The translations under genes were made by a program, and so were the position numbers. Shown here one piece after another: positions 7,060 to 17,033 of a stretch of DNA of 64,000 nt (positions within the stretch are counted from its first letter, which is position 1; every line of letters begins with the position of its first letter). Source of the DNA: Alkaliphilus peptidifermentans DSM 18978 (GTDB lineage: Bacteria > Bacillota > Clostridia > Peptostreptococcales > Natronincolaceae); NCBI RefSeq assembly GCF_900101495.1, contig NZ_FMUS01000003.1, positions 1 to 64,000 of the forward strand, given 5' to 3'. The notes beneath the pieces were generated by a model, which worked only from the letters and a program-made list of their open reading frames with translations, was not told the origin of the DNA and did not search any database.

Positions 7060-9462
7060 ATGATACTTAAAAATTATCCCTTTCAGTTATTAAAGGAAGA
7101 AAATAATGTTTTAGAATTCAAGTTGGTGGATGGTAATACTTGTGTAAAAGTATTTGTGTTGGAAGAAAATATAATTCGTGTGTTGTTTGTTGAAGAAGAG
7201 CTTAAATTAAACAAAAGCTGGCTAGTGGCACCTGGGATGGGTGACATAGAAAGAGAAGGTAGAGATAGATTAGATATTTCCCCCTTTTCACTCCCAAGTT
7301 ATACATACCAATTAATTGATGATAAGTGTACTATTGAAACTTCTAAGATAAAGGTAATATTTAATTTAAATGGAATGAAGGCCACTTGGTATGCAAAGCT
7401 TGAAGGCAAAGAAGTGGAATTCGCAAAGGATAGAAAGACACAGGCATATAACTTAAATGATTCCTTGGGAAGGGGACCCTATCATTATCTAGAGAGAAAT
7501 TTAAATGAGCAATATTATGGACTTGGAGAAAAGTGTGGCAAAACTGATCGACACGGAAAGAGATATAGAATGATGAGTGTTGATCCAATGGGATACGATG
7601 CAGAATTTACAGATCCCCTTTATAAGCATATTCCCTTTTATATAACTAGAAATAGTGACACAGGAATATCCTTCGGCTTGTTCTATGATAATTTATCCAC
7701 TGCTATTTTTGATATGGGCAATGAGCTGGATAATTATCATGGCTATTACCGTTACTATAATGCAGAAGATGGAGACCTAGATTACTATTTAATCTTAGGG
7801 CCACAGTTGAAGGATGTAACAGAAAAGTTTTCATGGCTGACGGGTAACACTATTTTTTCACCAAAATGGAGTATTGGCTATTCTGGATCCACCATGTCCT
7901 ATACAGATGCACCAAATGCACAGGAGCAACTACAGAATTTTATTAATGACTGTGAAAAACATGATATTCCTTGTGATTCCTTTCAGTTATCTTCAGGCTA
8001 TACTTCCATAGGCAACAAGCGATATGTTTTTAATTGGAACTATGACAAAGTACCAACACCCAAAAATATGACAGAAAGCTTTCATGAAAAAGGTATTAAG
8101 CTCTGCGCAAACATTAAACCGGCCCTATTAATAGATCATCCTATGTTTGAAGAGTTAAAAAATAATAACATGTTTGTTTTAGATAGAGAAGGTAAAGAAC
8201 CAGAAGTTGTTCAGTTTTGGGATGAATTAGGAACTTATGTTGACTTTACAAACCCTAAGTCCTACGACTGGTGGAAACAGCAAGTAACAGAAAAACTATT
8301 GGAATATGGCATTGACTCTACATGGAACGATAATAATGAGTATGAAATTTGGGATGCAGAAGCAAAGGCTAATGGATTTGGAAAGGAAATAAATATATCT
8401 CAAATAAGACCTCTACAGCCATTACTAATGATGAAGGCTTCCTATGAAGCTCAAAAAGAGTATGCACCTAATATAAGACCATACTTGATTTCCCGTTCTG
8501 GATGCCCAGGAATGCAAAGATACGTTCAAACCTGGTCGGGAGATAACAGAACCTCCTGGAAAACAATAAAATACAATATTCAAATGGGTATAGGACTAAG
8601 CATGTCTGGTATTTATAACATAGGACATGATGTAGGTGGGTTTGCAGGTGCTGCACCTGAACCAGAGTTATTTGTAAGATGGGTGCAAAATGGAATATTT
8701 AATCCTAGGTTTACTATTCATTCTTGGAATGATGACTCTACAGTTAATGAGCCATGGATGTATCCATCAGTTACACATTATATAAGAAACCTTATTAAAT
8801 TTAGAACCAAAATCACACCATATATCTATAACCTGCTTCATCGATCTTACAAACACTACGAACCTATGATAAGACCAACATTTTATAACTTTGAAGAGGA
8901 TTCCAATACCTTTGAAGAGAATGATGATTTCATGCTAGGTCCGGATATGCTGGTGGCTTCTGTGGTAGAAAAAGGTGCATACGAGAGAAGGGTATACTTA
9001 CCTGTTAATCAAGTAGGTTGGTACGACTTTCATACAGGCTTATGGTACAGTGGTGGTGAAAGAGTTGTTATACCAGCACCTTTAGACTATACACCACTAT
9101 TAGTTAAGGCTGGAGCAATTATTCCAATAAATGATGCCGCAATTCAATTTGATACAAAGAGCCATGACAAACGAGGGTTTAATTTATTCCCCCATAAAGA
9201 AAATGGAGAAAGCACCTATGAATTATATGAGGATGATGGTATCAGCAACAAGTACTTAGAAGATATATATACCATTGTGAAGGTAAAAATGATTTCTGAT
9301 AAAGACACCATTACTGTAGAAATTTCTAAAGAAGGTAAATATCAGCTTCCATATAAAGAGGTAAGATTCTACCTTCCAAAGGGTGAAGTAAGAAGGTTGA
9401 TAATCAACGAAAAGACATATGAATTTAACAATAATAATGTCTACAACGTACCAATAGACTAA
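7060..9462 (+). CDS. Glycoside hydrolase family 31 (alpha-glucosidase/alpha-xylosidase type)
   Basis: Retaining alpha-glycosidase of 800 residues. An N-terminal beta-sandwich is followed by a TIM barrel with the GH31 nucleophile at D424 in STWNDNNEYEIWD and the acid/base at D495 in TWSGDNRTSW, then C-terminal beta domains ending near LYEDDGISNKY. There is no signal peptide, so it is cytosolic. Its place between the TRAP permease and uxaC means its natural substrate probably reaches the cell with the glucuronide, for example an alpha-linked sugar on a uronic acid. The precise specificity (glucose, xylose or other) cannot be read from the motifs. AAGGAGTG precedes the ATG. Confidence 0.93.
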   Translation: MILKNYPFQLLKEENNVLEFKLVDGNTCVKVFVLEENIIRVLFVEEELKLNKSWLVAPGMGDIEREGRDRLDISPFSLPSYTYQLIDDKCTIETSKIKVIFNLNGMKATWYAKLEGKEVEFAKDRKTQAYNLNDSLGRGPYHYLERNLNEQYYGLGEKCGKTDRHGKRYRMMSVDPMGYDAEFTDPLYKHIPFYITRNSDTGISFGLFYDNLSTAIFDMGNELDNYHGYYRYYNAEDGDLDYYLILGPQLKDVTEKFSWLTGNTIFSPKWSIGYSGSTMSYTDAPNAQEQLQNFINDCEKHDIPCDSFQLSSGYTSIGNKRYVFNWNYDKVPTPKNMTESFHEKGIKLCANIKPALLIDHPMFEELKNNNMFVLDREGKEPEVVQFWDELGTYVDFTNPKSYDWWKQQVTEKLLEYGIDSTWNDNNEYEIWDAEAKANGFGKEINISQIRPLQPLLMMKASYEAQKEYAPNIRPYLISRSGCPGMQRYVQTWSGDNRTSWKTIKYNIQMGIGLSMSGIYNIGHDVGGFAGAAPEPELFVRWVQNGIFNPRFTIHSWNDDSTVNEPWMYPSVTHYIRNLIKFRTKITPYIYNLLHRSYKHYEPMIRPTFYNFEEDSNTFEENDDFMLGPDMLVASVVEKGAYERRVYLPVNQVGWYDFHTGLWYSGGERVVIPAPLDYTPLLVKAGAIIPINDAAIQFDTKSHDKRGFNLFPHKENGESTYELYEDDGISNKYLEDIYTIVKVKMISDKDTITVEISKEGKYQLPYKEVRFYLPKGEVRRLIINEKTYEFNNNNVYNVPID

Positions 9463-9479
9463 ATCTGAAGGTGATTGAA

Positions 9480-10886
9480 ATGAAAAAATTTATGGATGAC
9501 AACTTTTTATTGAATAATGAAGTAGCTATGGAGCTATATCATAAGTTTGCTAAAGAAATGCCAATTTATGATTATCACTGCCATCTATCACCTCAGGAAA
9601 TCAGCTCAAATAAGCAATACCAAAATATTACAGAGCTATGGTTAAGTGGCGACCATTATAAATGGCGGGCTATGAGGAGTAATGGTATAGAAGAAAAGTA
9701 TATTACAGGAGAGGCTAATGATTACGAAAAATTTATGGCGTGGGCAAAAACAATATCTATGTGCATAGGAAACCCTCTATTTCATTGGACTCATTTAGAA
9801 CTTCAAAGGTATTTTGGAATATATGATGTATTGAATGAAGCTACAGCTGAAGATATATGGAAGAGATGTAACGAGCTTTTAAAGAGGGATGATTTTAGAG
9901 CAAAGGGCCTTATTGAAAAGTCAAATGTAAAGGTGATATGCACTACAGATGATCCAGTAGACTCCTTAGAGTATCATAAAAAAATAAAAGAAGATAAAGA
10001 ATTTCAAACAAAAGTGCTACCTACTTTTAGGCCTGATAGAGGGTTAAATATTGAAAGAGATATATTTGACTCTTGGCTTCAGGAGCTTTCAGAAGTATGT
10101 CAAATGAGAATTGAAACCTATACTGAGTATTTAAAGGCTTTAGATAACAGAATAGAGTACTTTCATGAAGTAGGCTGTAGAATTTCTGATCATTCCCTTG
10201 AAGAAGTTAGTTATTTTGAAGCTAAATTAGAGGAAGTAGAAAAAATATTTTCTAAAAGATTAAATAAAGGAAATTTGAGTCGGGATGAAGTTAAAAAATT
10301 CAAAACCTACACACTAAATTATCTTGGTAAAAAATACAATGAATACAGCTGGGTTATGCAGCTTCACATGGGAGCTTTGAGAAACAATAATACAAGAATG
10401 TTTGCTTTGCTCGGCGGAGATGCTGGATTTGACTCAATAAATGATCAATGTATAGCAGAGCCTTTATCAAGAATCTTAGATGCCTTAGACACGGAGAACC
10501 AGCTACCTAAGACCATATTGTACTGTTTAAATCCTAAAGACAATTATGTAATTGGTACAATGCTTGGAAATTTCCAAGGGGGTAATGTAGGTGGAAAAGT
10601 TCAATTCGGTTCTGGCTGGTGGTTTAACGATCAAAAAGATGGCATGATTAATCAAATGACATCCTTGGCTAGTTTAGGACTGCTGGGTAGATTTGTTGGA
10701 ATGCTAACAGATTCAAGAAGCTTTATTTCATATACTCGACATGAGTATTTCAGAAGAAGCCTATGCAATTTAATAGGACAGTGGGTAGTAGATGGCGAGG
10801 TCCCCTATAGCCTAGATCCTTTAGAAGATATGGTGAAGAATATCTGTTATAACAATGCTGTAAATTATTTTGACATTGAATTATAA
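9480..10886 (+). CDS. uxaC: Uronate isomerase
   Basis: Converts D-glucuronate to D-fructuronate (and galacturonate to tagaturonate). 468 residues, a normal UxaC length. It belongs to the amidohydrolase superfamily: H33 and H35 in YDYHCHLSP are the barrel metal ligands, and [20 protein letters not shown] and the C-terminal [24 protein letters not shown] are UxaC-typical. The upstream GTG (9471) overlaps the ribosome site GAAGGTG, so the ATG at 9480 was chosen. It acts on the glucuronate released by UidA. Confidence 0.97.
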   Translation: MKKFMDDNFLLNNEVAMELYHKFAKEMPIYDYHCHLSPQEISSNKQYQNITELWLSGDHYKWRAMRSNGIEEKYITGEANDYEKFMAWAKTISMCIGNPLFHWTHLELQRYFGIYDVLNEATAEDIWKRCNELLKRDDFRAKGLIEKSNVKVICTTDDPVDSLEYHKKIKEDKEFQTKVLPTFRPDRGLNIERDIFDSWLQELSEVCQMRIETYTEYLKALDNRIEYFHEVGCRISDHSLEEVSYFEAKLEEVEKIFSKRLNKGNLSRDEVKKFKTYTLNYLGKKYNEYSWVMQLHMGALRNNNTRMFALLGGDAGFDSINDQCIAEPLSRILDALDTENQLPKTILYCLNPKDNYVIGTMLGNFQGGNVGGKVQFGSGWWFNDQKDGMINQMTSLASLGLLGRFVGMLTDSRSFISYTRHEYFRRSLCNLIGQWVVDGEVPYSLDPLEDMVKNICYNNAVNYFDIEL

Positions 10887-10899
10887 GGGGCTGATAAAA

Positions 10900-11940
10900 T
10901 TGGAAATGACTTTTAGATGGTATGGGGACAATGACCCTGTTACTCTCAAATATATTAAGCAAATTCCCAAAATGGCAGGGATTGTTTCTGCCATATATGA
11001 TATACCAGTTGGAGAACCCTGGCCGATGGATAAAATCATAGAATTAAAAAATAAAATAGAGGCTGAAGGGTTAAAGTTATCTGTAATTGAAAGTGTACCA
11101 GTACATGAAGATATTAAACTCGGAAAATCAACTAGGAATCAATATATTGAAAACTACAAGACTACTATTAGAAGATTAGGAGAAGCTGGAATTAAGGTTG
11201 TATGCTATAATTTTATGCCAGTATTTGATTGGACAAGAACAGACCTAGAGTATCAGCTACCGGATGGATCTACAGCTTTAATTTTTAATGAAAATATGGT
11301 AGAAAAAATGGATCCATCAACAGGAGAGTTAAGTCTTCCAGGATGGGATACTAGCTATACTAAGGAAAGCATGAAGGCATTATTAGATGAATATAAAGAG
11401 ATAGATGAAGAAAAGCTTTGGGGAAATCTTGAATATTTCTTAAAGGAAATTATACCAGTAGCAGAAGAATCAGATGTAAAAATGGCTATACATCCTGATG
11501 ATCCACCATGGTGCATCTTTGGACTTCCAAGAATTATAACAAAAGAAGAAAATTTAGAGCGATTTTTAAGTTTAGTGGATAATCCTTATAATGGACTAAC
11601 CCTTTGCAGTGGCTCCCTTGGTGTATCTAAAGATAACGATATGGCAAGGCTTGTAAGGAAATTTGGTAAAAAGATTCATTTTGCCCATACAAGAAACGTC
11701 AAAATTACAGGACCCAAATCCTTTGAAGAAGCAGCTCACCCATCTGAGTACGGTTCTTTAGATATTGTGGAAATCTTAAAGGCATATCATGAAGTGGGTT
11801 TTGATGGACCTATGAGGCCTGATCACGGTAGAATGATTTGGGGTGAGGAAGGAAAACCCGGATATGGTTTATATGATAGAGCTTTAGGAGCAATGTATCT
11901 AACTGGAATCTGGGAGACTTTAGAAAAGACCAAGAAATAA
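10900..11940 (+). CDS. uxuA: Mannonate dehydratase
   Basis: Dehydrates D-mannonate to 2-keto-3-deoxy-D-gluconate, using Fe/Mn. It is a xylose-isomerase-like barrel of about 347 residues. [12 protein letters not shown] at the start, [42 protein letters not shown]-like TLCSGSLG and [10 protein letters not shown] are family signatures with the metal-binding His and Cys. I chose TTG 10900 because AAGGGG (10885-10890) is 9 nt away and it gives the family N-terminus MxMTFRWYG. An ATG at 10906 is possible. It begins just after the uxaC stop. Confidence 0.96.
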   Translation: MEMTFRWYGDNDPVTLKYIKQIPKMAGIVSAIYDIPVGEPWPMDKIIELKNKIEAEGLKLSVIESVPVHEDIKLGKSTRNQYIENYKTTIRRLGEAGIKVVCYNFMPVFDWTRTDLEYQLPDGSTALIFNENMVEKMDPSTGELSLPGWDTSYTKESMKALLDEYKEIDEEKLWGNLEYFLKEIIPVAEESDVKMAIHPDDPPWCIFGLPRIITKEENLERFLSLVDNPYNGLTLCSGSLGVSKDNDMARLVRKFGKKIHFAHTRNVKITGPKSFEEAAHPSEYGSLDIVEILKAYHEVGFDGPMRPDHGRMIWGEEGKPGYGLYDRALGAMYLTGIWETLEKTKK

Positions 11941-11955
11941 AAGGAGTGTTAATAT

Positions 11956-12807
11956 ATGTTACCCTTTAAAATTGATTTAGAAGAAAAAGTAATAGTAGTA
12001 ACTGGTGGTGGTGGAGTTCTGTGTAGCATTTTTGCAGAAGCCTTAGCACAGTGTGGGGCTAAAATTGCTATATTGGACTTAAAGGAAGAAACAGCTGTAA
12101 AAACAGCTGATAAAATCTCAGGCAATGGTGGAACGGCAATTGGAATAGCTGCTAATGTACTGGAGATAGAAAGTTTAGAGAAAGCAAAAAAAATAATCAA
12201 TGAAAAATTTGGGGCTGTTGATATATTAATTAATGGAGCTGGCGGAAATCACCCAAAGGGTACAACCACTAAAGAGTATTTATATAAAGAAGACTTAAAA
12301 GACCATAGTGATATAACAACCTTTTTTGATTTGGATCCAAAGGGAATAGAGTTTACCTTTAACTTAAATTTCATAGGGACTTTATTACCTAGTCAGGTCT
12401 TTAGTAAAGATATGATAGATAAAGAAGGAGCTTGTATCATCAATATTTCCTCTATGAATGCTTATACACCTCTAACTAAGATACCAGCCTATAGCGGTGC
12501 AAAGGCAGCTGTTAGCAATTTTACCAAATGGCTGGCTGTACATATGTCGAAGGTAGATATTAGAGTAAATGCTATTGCTCCTGGCTTTTTCTTAACAAAG
12601 CAAAATGAAAAGCTTTTATTAAATGATGATGGTAGTTTTACAGAACGAGCTGAGAAGATAATCAATCAAACTCCAATGGAGAGATTTGGAAAACCAGAGG
12701 AGTTAATAGGTACTCTATTATGGTTAGTTGATAATAAAGCATCAGGCTTTGTTAATGGTATTACTGTACCTGTAGATGGTGGTTTTTCATCATATTCTGG
12801 TGTGTAA
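11956..12807 (+). CDS. SDR-family D-mannonate oxidoreductase (fructuronate reductase)
   Basis: NAD(P)-dependent short-chain dehydrogenase of 283 residues. The Rossmann motif VTGGGGVLCSIFAEALAQ is near the N-terminus, with catalytic Ser in INISSMNAYTP and Tyr-Lys in PAYSGAKAAV, then VNAIAPGFF. SDR proteins in this context (B. subtilis YjmF type) replace the long-chain UxuB and reduce fructuronate to mannonate, joining UxaC to UxuA. The role is inferred from position, as sequence alone says only SDR. It is the last gene of the operon, 15 nt after uxuA with AAGGAGTG. Confidence 0.9.
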   Translation: MLPFKIDLEEKVIVVTGGGGVLCSIFAEALAQCGAKIAILDLKEETAVKTADKISGNGGTAIGIAANVLEIESLEKAKKIINEKFGAVDILINGAGGNHPKGTTTKEYLYKEDLKDHSDITTFFDLDPKGIEFTFNLNFIGTLLPSQVFSKDMIDKEGACIINISSMNAYTPLTKIPAYSGAKAAVSNFTKWLAVHMSKVDIRVNAIAPGFFLTKQNEKLLLNDDGSFTERAEKIINQTPMERFGKPEELIGTLLWLVDNKASGFVNGITVPVDGGFSSYSGV

Positions 12808-12882
12808 TTAGCTAACCTGTAGAAGTATAAGCTAATAACAATAAGCTAAATTATAGTTCAAGCTCTCTAAAAAAACTCATAG

Positions 12883-12921
12883 AAAACCTGCTAAATAGTA
12901 ATTATTGGCAGGTTTTTGTTT
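12883..12921 (+). terminator. Terminator of the glucuronide operon
   Basis: AAAACCTGC pairs with GCAGGTTTT over a 16-nt loop and is followed by a broken T tract (TTTTTGTTTTT). Confidence 0.7.
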
Positions 12922-13078
12922 TTCTACATGCATAATGTTTACTCTCTCATAACCACAAGGAAAACCTATTGGTGAAAATTTTATAAAGGAAATATGGGTT
13001 AAATGAAGAATATAGTAGATTTGCAATAAGTATTTGATAGAAAAATTCTACAGCCTATGATGAGAAAGGAGATAAGAG

Positions 13079-14089
13079 TTGAAACCATTTACAAAATCAC
13101 TAAAGCTTATTTTGAACCTTAGTATGATAGGGATTACACTTCTTTTACTCTTATTTATTACTAATCAGATAATTCAGATTGTATCCTATGCATCAAATAT
13201 AAATATTTTATTGGGGAGAACCCTTCTAGTTCTATTGATAGTTTTTTTTGGGAGTATAATACTTATACCAATTGTAGGTTTTATTAAGTTACCATCACCT
13301 TTAGTACCCCCAGATAGATCTGACGAAGGTGCCTATAAGAAATATCAAAAACAATTAATCTATAGATTATCTACAAATAAATATTTAAGAGAGGAAGGTT
13401 TGGCTGTAAATAAAAAATCAGAGTCAATGGACGATATACAAAAAGCCATGGAAACCCTTAATGCAAAGGCTACAGTTATTATAAAAGAAAGTGCATCTAA
13501 AACATTTTTTACAACTGCCATTTCACAAAATGGAGCATTAGATGGTATCTTCGTTCTAATGACCCTTTTACATATGGTGTGGAAGATTTCCCACCTATAT
13601 AATCAGAGACCAAACTTTAAAGATATTTGGATACTATATGTAAATGTTGGAGCAACAGTTATTATGGCTAGAGAAATAAATGACCTGAATTTATTAGATG
13701 AACAACTTGAGCCAGTGATTACTTCTTTATTGGGGGGCACAATAGTCAACATTGTTCCAGGAACCACAATGGTTACTAATTTAATAGTTAACTCAATTAT
13801 TGAAGGGTCTGCCAATGCTTTTTTGACCCTGCGGGTTGGAGCTATTGCTAAAGGCTATTGTAGTTCTATGGAGCCAGTGAATCGAAAAAAGCTTCGCTAC
13901 TCTGCAACCTTAGAAGCCTGTAGTATGCTGGGTAATATAATTCATGAAAATTCTTTTGCTATTACAAAAGCCTTTGTGGAAGCAACAGGTAAAGCAGCTA
14001 ATAACACTTTTAAATATGGAAAAACAAAAGTAGAACAGATGGTTAAGAATAAAAGTATGTTTAGAAAAAAAGATAAAGCAACTTTATAA
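13079..14089 (+). CDS. DUF697 (YcjF-like) membrane protein
   Basis: 336 residues. Two membrane segments (about 10-35 and 45-68) are followed by a cytosolic stretch and a DUF697-type helical domain (about 140-290), with LDGIFVLMTLLHMVWKISHLYNQRP as the clearest match to that family and a Gly-rich hydrophobic pair GGTIVNIVPGTTMVTNLIVNS and GSANAFLTLRVGAIAKGYC. The function of DUF697 is not established, and some members are fused to GTPases. The TTG start is supported by AAAGGAGAT (13068-13076). It stands alone between terminated units. Domain call good, role unknown. Confidence 0.75.
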   Translation: MKPFTKSLKLILNLSMIGITLLLLLFITNQIIQIVSYASNINILLGRTLLVLLIVFFGSIILIPIVGFIKLPSPLVPPDRSDEGAYKKYQKQLIYRLSTNKYLREEGLAVNKKSESMDDIQKAMETLNAKATVIIKESASKTFFTTAISQNGALDGIFVLMTLLHMVWKISHLYNQRPNFKDIWILYVNVGATVIMAREINDLNLLDEQLEPVITSLLGGTIVNIVPGTTMVTNLIVNSIIEGSANAFLTLRVGAIAKGYCSSMEPVNRKKLRYSATLEACSMLGNIIHENSFAITKAFVEATGKAANNTFKYGKTKVEQMVKNKSMFRKKDKATL

Positions 14090-14456
14090 AAGCCCTTATA
14101 AGCACAAGAGCTTTCTTGCAATAAAATCACATAAAAATAGCATTTGAAGATGGCTTAGAACCAAATATTCTAAGCTTTTATAATATTATATTGAGTATAC
14201 CCCAAGCATATCTTAACAAGATTTAAAATATTTCAATAAAGGTTTTATCAAATTTTACATGGGTAATAATAAAATAATGTAGGAATGACCCTAAAGACTT
14301 AGGGACATATATCCCTAAGTCTTAGGGGGCATATGACTCTTTATGAAAAACCTTCTCAATATGAATTGAAAACAAAGAAACATTAACATATAATACTGTT
14401 TAGTAATTAACGATTAGATACTTACTAACAGATTCAAATTAGGGAGGAAAAAATTT
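14090..14456. other. Intergenic region with a long palindrome
   Basis: 367 bases without a gene. The main feature is the inverted repeat 14289-14328, in which CCCTAAAGACTTAGGGA faces TCCCTAAGTCTTAGGGG across CATATA. No T tract follows, so an operator or 5'-leader hairpin is more likely than a terminator. The rest is A/T-rich leader of the lipoprotein gene. Confidence 0.6.
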
Positions 14457-15530
14457 ATGAAAAAGTTTTTAGTTTTATTATTAGCTTTAGCTCTAACATT
14501 AACATTTGTTGGATGTACGTCCACAGACAATAGTGATCCTTCTGCACCAGCAGGGGAAGTTTCCACTTCATTGGAAGGACGATATGTTGGTTATTCATGG
14601 CAAGGAGAGTCTAAAGGAGAAACACTTGAAGACGCAAGCCAATATATTGAAACTATTCTTGAATTGGATGAAAAGGGTATTATAAAAGATGCAAAAATGC
14701 GCTTTTTTGTTAAGAAGGATGGATACTGGACTACTCGTCAAAGTGGAAATGCCTTCGTTGATGTAGATTTTTCAGTAGAGCCTACCTTTGCAGTACCAGG
14801 AGATGACTACAAAGCAGGAGATTCTATGTTTACTATTTATACAGCAGATATGATGTCCTTTTATGCAGTAGCTGTAGATAATAATGGTGTAGCAGCCTTT
14901 GCCATAGTTGATCCTATCACTAGATATCAGTATGAAATGAAGTTTACTACAGATTTTGATTTTGAAACAGCTGTCGGTGAGTTAACAATTGGAAGTGGTA
15001 TGAGTGTACCAACAATCAGGACTTCTGGTTCTGGTATGGTGAAACCATCTGAATGGGATTCTTTAGCAGATAAAACGATATTCAACATTAGTCCATGGTC
15101 TCATGTTGTTAATGATGTAGGTGTTTTAGCTGGAATTACTAACGAATCTACAGCTAAGGAATTACTTGAAGCATTAGGAGTAGAATTTGATGGAAACAAG
15201 CCTCAGCCAAAATCTGTGGAATATGGATACTTTGGCTTAGGTGGATGGACTGGTAACTTCAGTGCTATAGAAGAATCGCTTATTGGTCAAGATGCAACTC
15301 AATTAACATCTCTAGTTGATTGGACTAATGCACGTTATGCTGGAGCTATTAACGATAAAAACCAGTTTGGAGTAGATGTTCAGTCAGGAGCAACAAGAAC
15401 TGTACAAAACTCTATTGATGGGATTTCTGGAGCAACAGTTAGAATTTCAAGAGAAGCAACATCTTACCAAAGAGCATTAGTGAATGCTGGTATTATCGAT
15501 GAAGCCGACGTTATTATCGGCAGATTCTAA
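14457..15530 (+). CDS. Lipoprotein with FMN-binding-like domains and two SGAT motifs (predicted flavinylated)
   Basis: 357 residues. The signal peptide has lipobox TFVGC (Cys about 20). After a short Ser/Pro linker, residues about 40-100 (GRYVGYSWQGESKG ... IETILELDEKGIIKDAKMRF) resemble the GxYxG and DGKI pattern of FMN-bind (PF04205) domains. Near the C-terminus are two SGAT motifs 14 residues apart: VQSGATRT and DGISGATVR. The second fits the D-x-x-S-G-A-T/S consensus where ApbE attaches FMN to Thr. The protein is thus a candidate surface electron carrier. No ApbE or reductase gene is in the window, and the N-terminal domain match is weak. A terminator follows. Confidence 0.6.
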   Translation: MKKFLVLLLALALTLTFVGCTSTDNSDPSAPAGEVSTSLEGRYVGYSWQGESKGETLEDASQYIETILELDEKGIIKDAKMRFFVKKDGYWTTRQSGNAFVDVDFSVEPTFAVPGDDYKAGDSMFTIYTADMMSFYAVAVDNNGVAAFAIVDPITRYQYEMKFTTDFDFETAVGELTIGSGMSVPTIRTSGSGMVKPSEWDSLADKTIFNISPWSHVVNDVGVLAGITNESTAKELLEALGVEFDGNKPQPKSVEYGYFGLGGWTGNFSAIEESLIGQDATQLTSLVDWTNARYAGAINDKNQFGVDVQSGATRTVQNSIDGISGATVRISREATSYQRALVNAGIIDEADVIIGRF

Positions 15531-15570
15531 ATAAATTTACCCACCATAAGAATTAATATATAAATTAGGA

Positions 15571-15602
15571 GAACCCTGTAAGCTTTCTTACTGGGTTTTT
15601 CT
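15571..15602 (+). terminator. Terminator of the SGAT lipoprotein gene
   Basis: AACCCTGTAAG pairs imperfectly with CTTACTGGGTT, followed by TTTT. Confidence 0.75.
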
Positions 15603-15741
15603 AATAAGGAATTTTATACAGCTGTAATACGAAACAACCTTTATTTGTCTAATTTAGAAGAAAGTTATTAAAGGAAAAAACCACTGATTATAGAATAGTA
15701 TACATTGCATATTAAATTATAAGGATATGGAGACTAATAGC

Positions 15742-16605
15742 ATGAATATACCCTACAATGTTAAACGATTTATTTCATTTCTAATTATAGTATCTATTGG
15801 TATACTAATTATTTTTGGTATTGTTGTATGGCGGTATAACTGGAATATGAATTACTTCTTTAATGAGAAAACAATACCCTTAGAGGGAGAATTGGTAACG
15901 GATGATGAGTATCTGACCATTATTCCTAAAGAGATTGTATTAAACCATAAAGGAATAATTTTGAGGGCTGAGTATCGATTATCAGAAGAATTGAAGGAGA
16001 ATGGATTTTATATAGGGGCATTCCATTTGCCTCGTTTAATGCTTGAAAAAAATCCCAAGGACAATCATATGTTATACTCTTATGCACCAGGGCAAATGGC
16101 TAAGTCGGCATACTCAAAGGATGGGGAGGAAGGGACATATTTAGAATACTTTTACCCCTATAAGGATATAGACTTTAAGGAGGGAGATAGTCTACAATTA
16201 AACTTAAGTTCTGCTGACCTTCTAAAAGAAATAGAGGAAGTATTTCCCATAGAGCTTAATAATTGGGTTGATATACCGATTGAGGAACTGGCGGAATACA
16301 AAATTCGCATAGTTAAACAAAAAGAAGATTCTTTAATAGTGGAGACTTCACTTAGGGGAAAGACAGGAAATTATATGAGTATTAAGGATAGTGTTTATAG
16401 TATTGTTGGTGATCAGGAGATTAAAACAGGTAATGGTGGAGGCAGTGGCACAGGGCAATTGAATTATTATAGCTTTAAAGGAAATTATCAAGTTGATCAG
16501 TCTTTTTGGCAAGGAGACCATTATGTGCATTTGTATTATATTTCAATGGAAATTGGGCCTTACTATGAAAACTATCCACGTTTAATGCTAATTGAGGGAG
16601 AATAG
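15742..16605 (+). CDS. Membrane-anchored protein of unknown function
   Basis: 287 residues. One N-terminal membrane segment (about 8-30) is preceded by basic residues. The rest is predicted extracytoplasmic and beta-rich, with a Gly/Ser/Thr loop TGNGGGSGTGQ near residue 235. I do not recognise the family. An in-frame ATG at 15727 has poor spacing to its AAGG, so I chose 15742 with GGAG at 15729-15732. The last 66 coding bases plus downstream sequence are repeated at 17546-17630, so this gene's 3' end marks a rearrangement boundary. Confidence 0.7.
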   Translation: MNIPYNVKRFISFLIIVSIGILIIFGIVVWRYNWNMNYFFNEKTIPLEGELVTDDEYLTIIPKEIVLNHKGIILRAEYRLSEELKENGFYIGAFHLPRLMLEKNPKDNHMLYSYAPGQMAKSAYSKDGEEGTYLEYFYPYKDIDFKEGDSLQLNLSSADLLKEIEEVFPIELNNWVDIPIEELAEYKIRIVKQKEDSLIVETSLRGKTGNYMSIKDSVYSIVGDQEIKTGNGGGSGTGQLNYYSFKGNYQVDQSFWQGDHYVHLYYISMEIGPYYENYPRLMLIEGE

Positions 16606-16624
16606 TGGATGATGTAAAGAAGTA
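16540..16624 (+). repeat. 85-bp direct repeat, copy 1
   Basis: Covers the 3' end of the unknown anchored-protein gene and 19 bases beyond. It matches 17546-17630 at 83 of 85 positions. The two copies flank a segment holding a copied permease fragment and a GNAT gene. Confidence 0.95.
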
Positions 16625-16902
16625 ATGATTTGTGGCGTAGCCACCATTGCAGCCAGCTTTCAAAATCTGTTGATTCAAAATACAATAGTGACGGATGGCA
16701 ATTATCATGCATCCTTTTACAATGTAGCCTATGGTGATAGCAAATATATAACAAATAACGTGTCAACCATCCATTCAATATTAAGTAAGGGATTAGGCTA
16801 TTCCAGTTTTCAACAGTCCAATAATGAAAATAAGCCATACATTTACTTGTATGCTTATAGTGAAACTGCTTTTAATAATTTGCCCATAAACCTTAAAGAG
16901 GG
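16625..16902 (+). pseudogene. Duplicated internal fragment of the downstream ABC permease gene
   Basis: 278 bases that match 22241-22518 in the permease gene with about five differences, in the same orientation and 5.6 kb upstream. The match begins at an ATG coding for an internal Met (MICGVATIAAS) of the permease. The frame stays open for 97 codons, to 16918, where it leaves the homology and stops. No ribosome site precedes it, so it is probably not translated. The near identity points to a recent copying event. See the 85-bp repeats that bracket this segment. Confidence 0.9.
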
Positions 16903-17033
16903 TTTTTCAGACTGCTGAAAAATTTTCTGCTTCTACATGAAAAAATTAAGGAGGTTCATTAATTTTTATTGATTTATATTATAAGAAAATATATCATCTA
17001 AGGAGGAGTTACAAATTACTTAGGAGGATTAAG

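Noticed and set aside
7060-9462. GH31 enzyme as a sulfoquinovosidase
   Set aside because: No sulfoquinovose genes are nearby and the active-site surroundings read as an ordinary alpha-glucosidase/xylosidase. Specificity is left open.
13079-14089. Possibility that this gene is part of the glucuronide operon
   Set aside because: A terminator at 12883-12921 and 270 bases separate them, and DUF697 has no known link with uronate use.
16475-16838. Antisense frames across the 3' end of the anchored-protein gene and the permease fragment
   Set aside because: They duplicate the antisense frame over the intact permease gene (22215-22454) because the DNA is duplicated, so similarity between them does not show coding.
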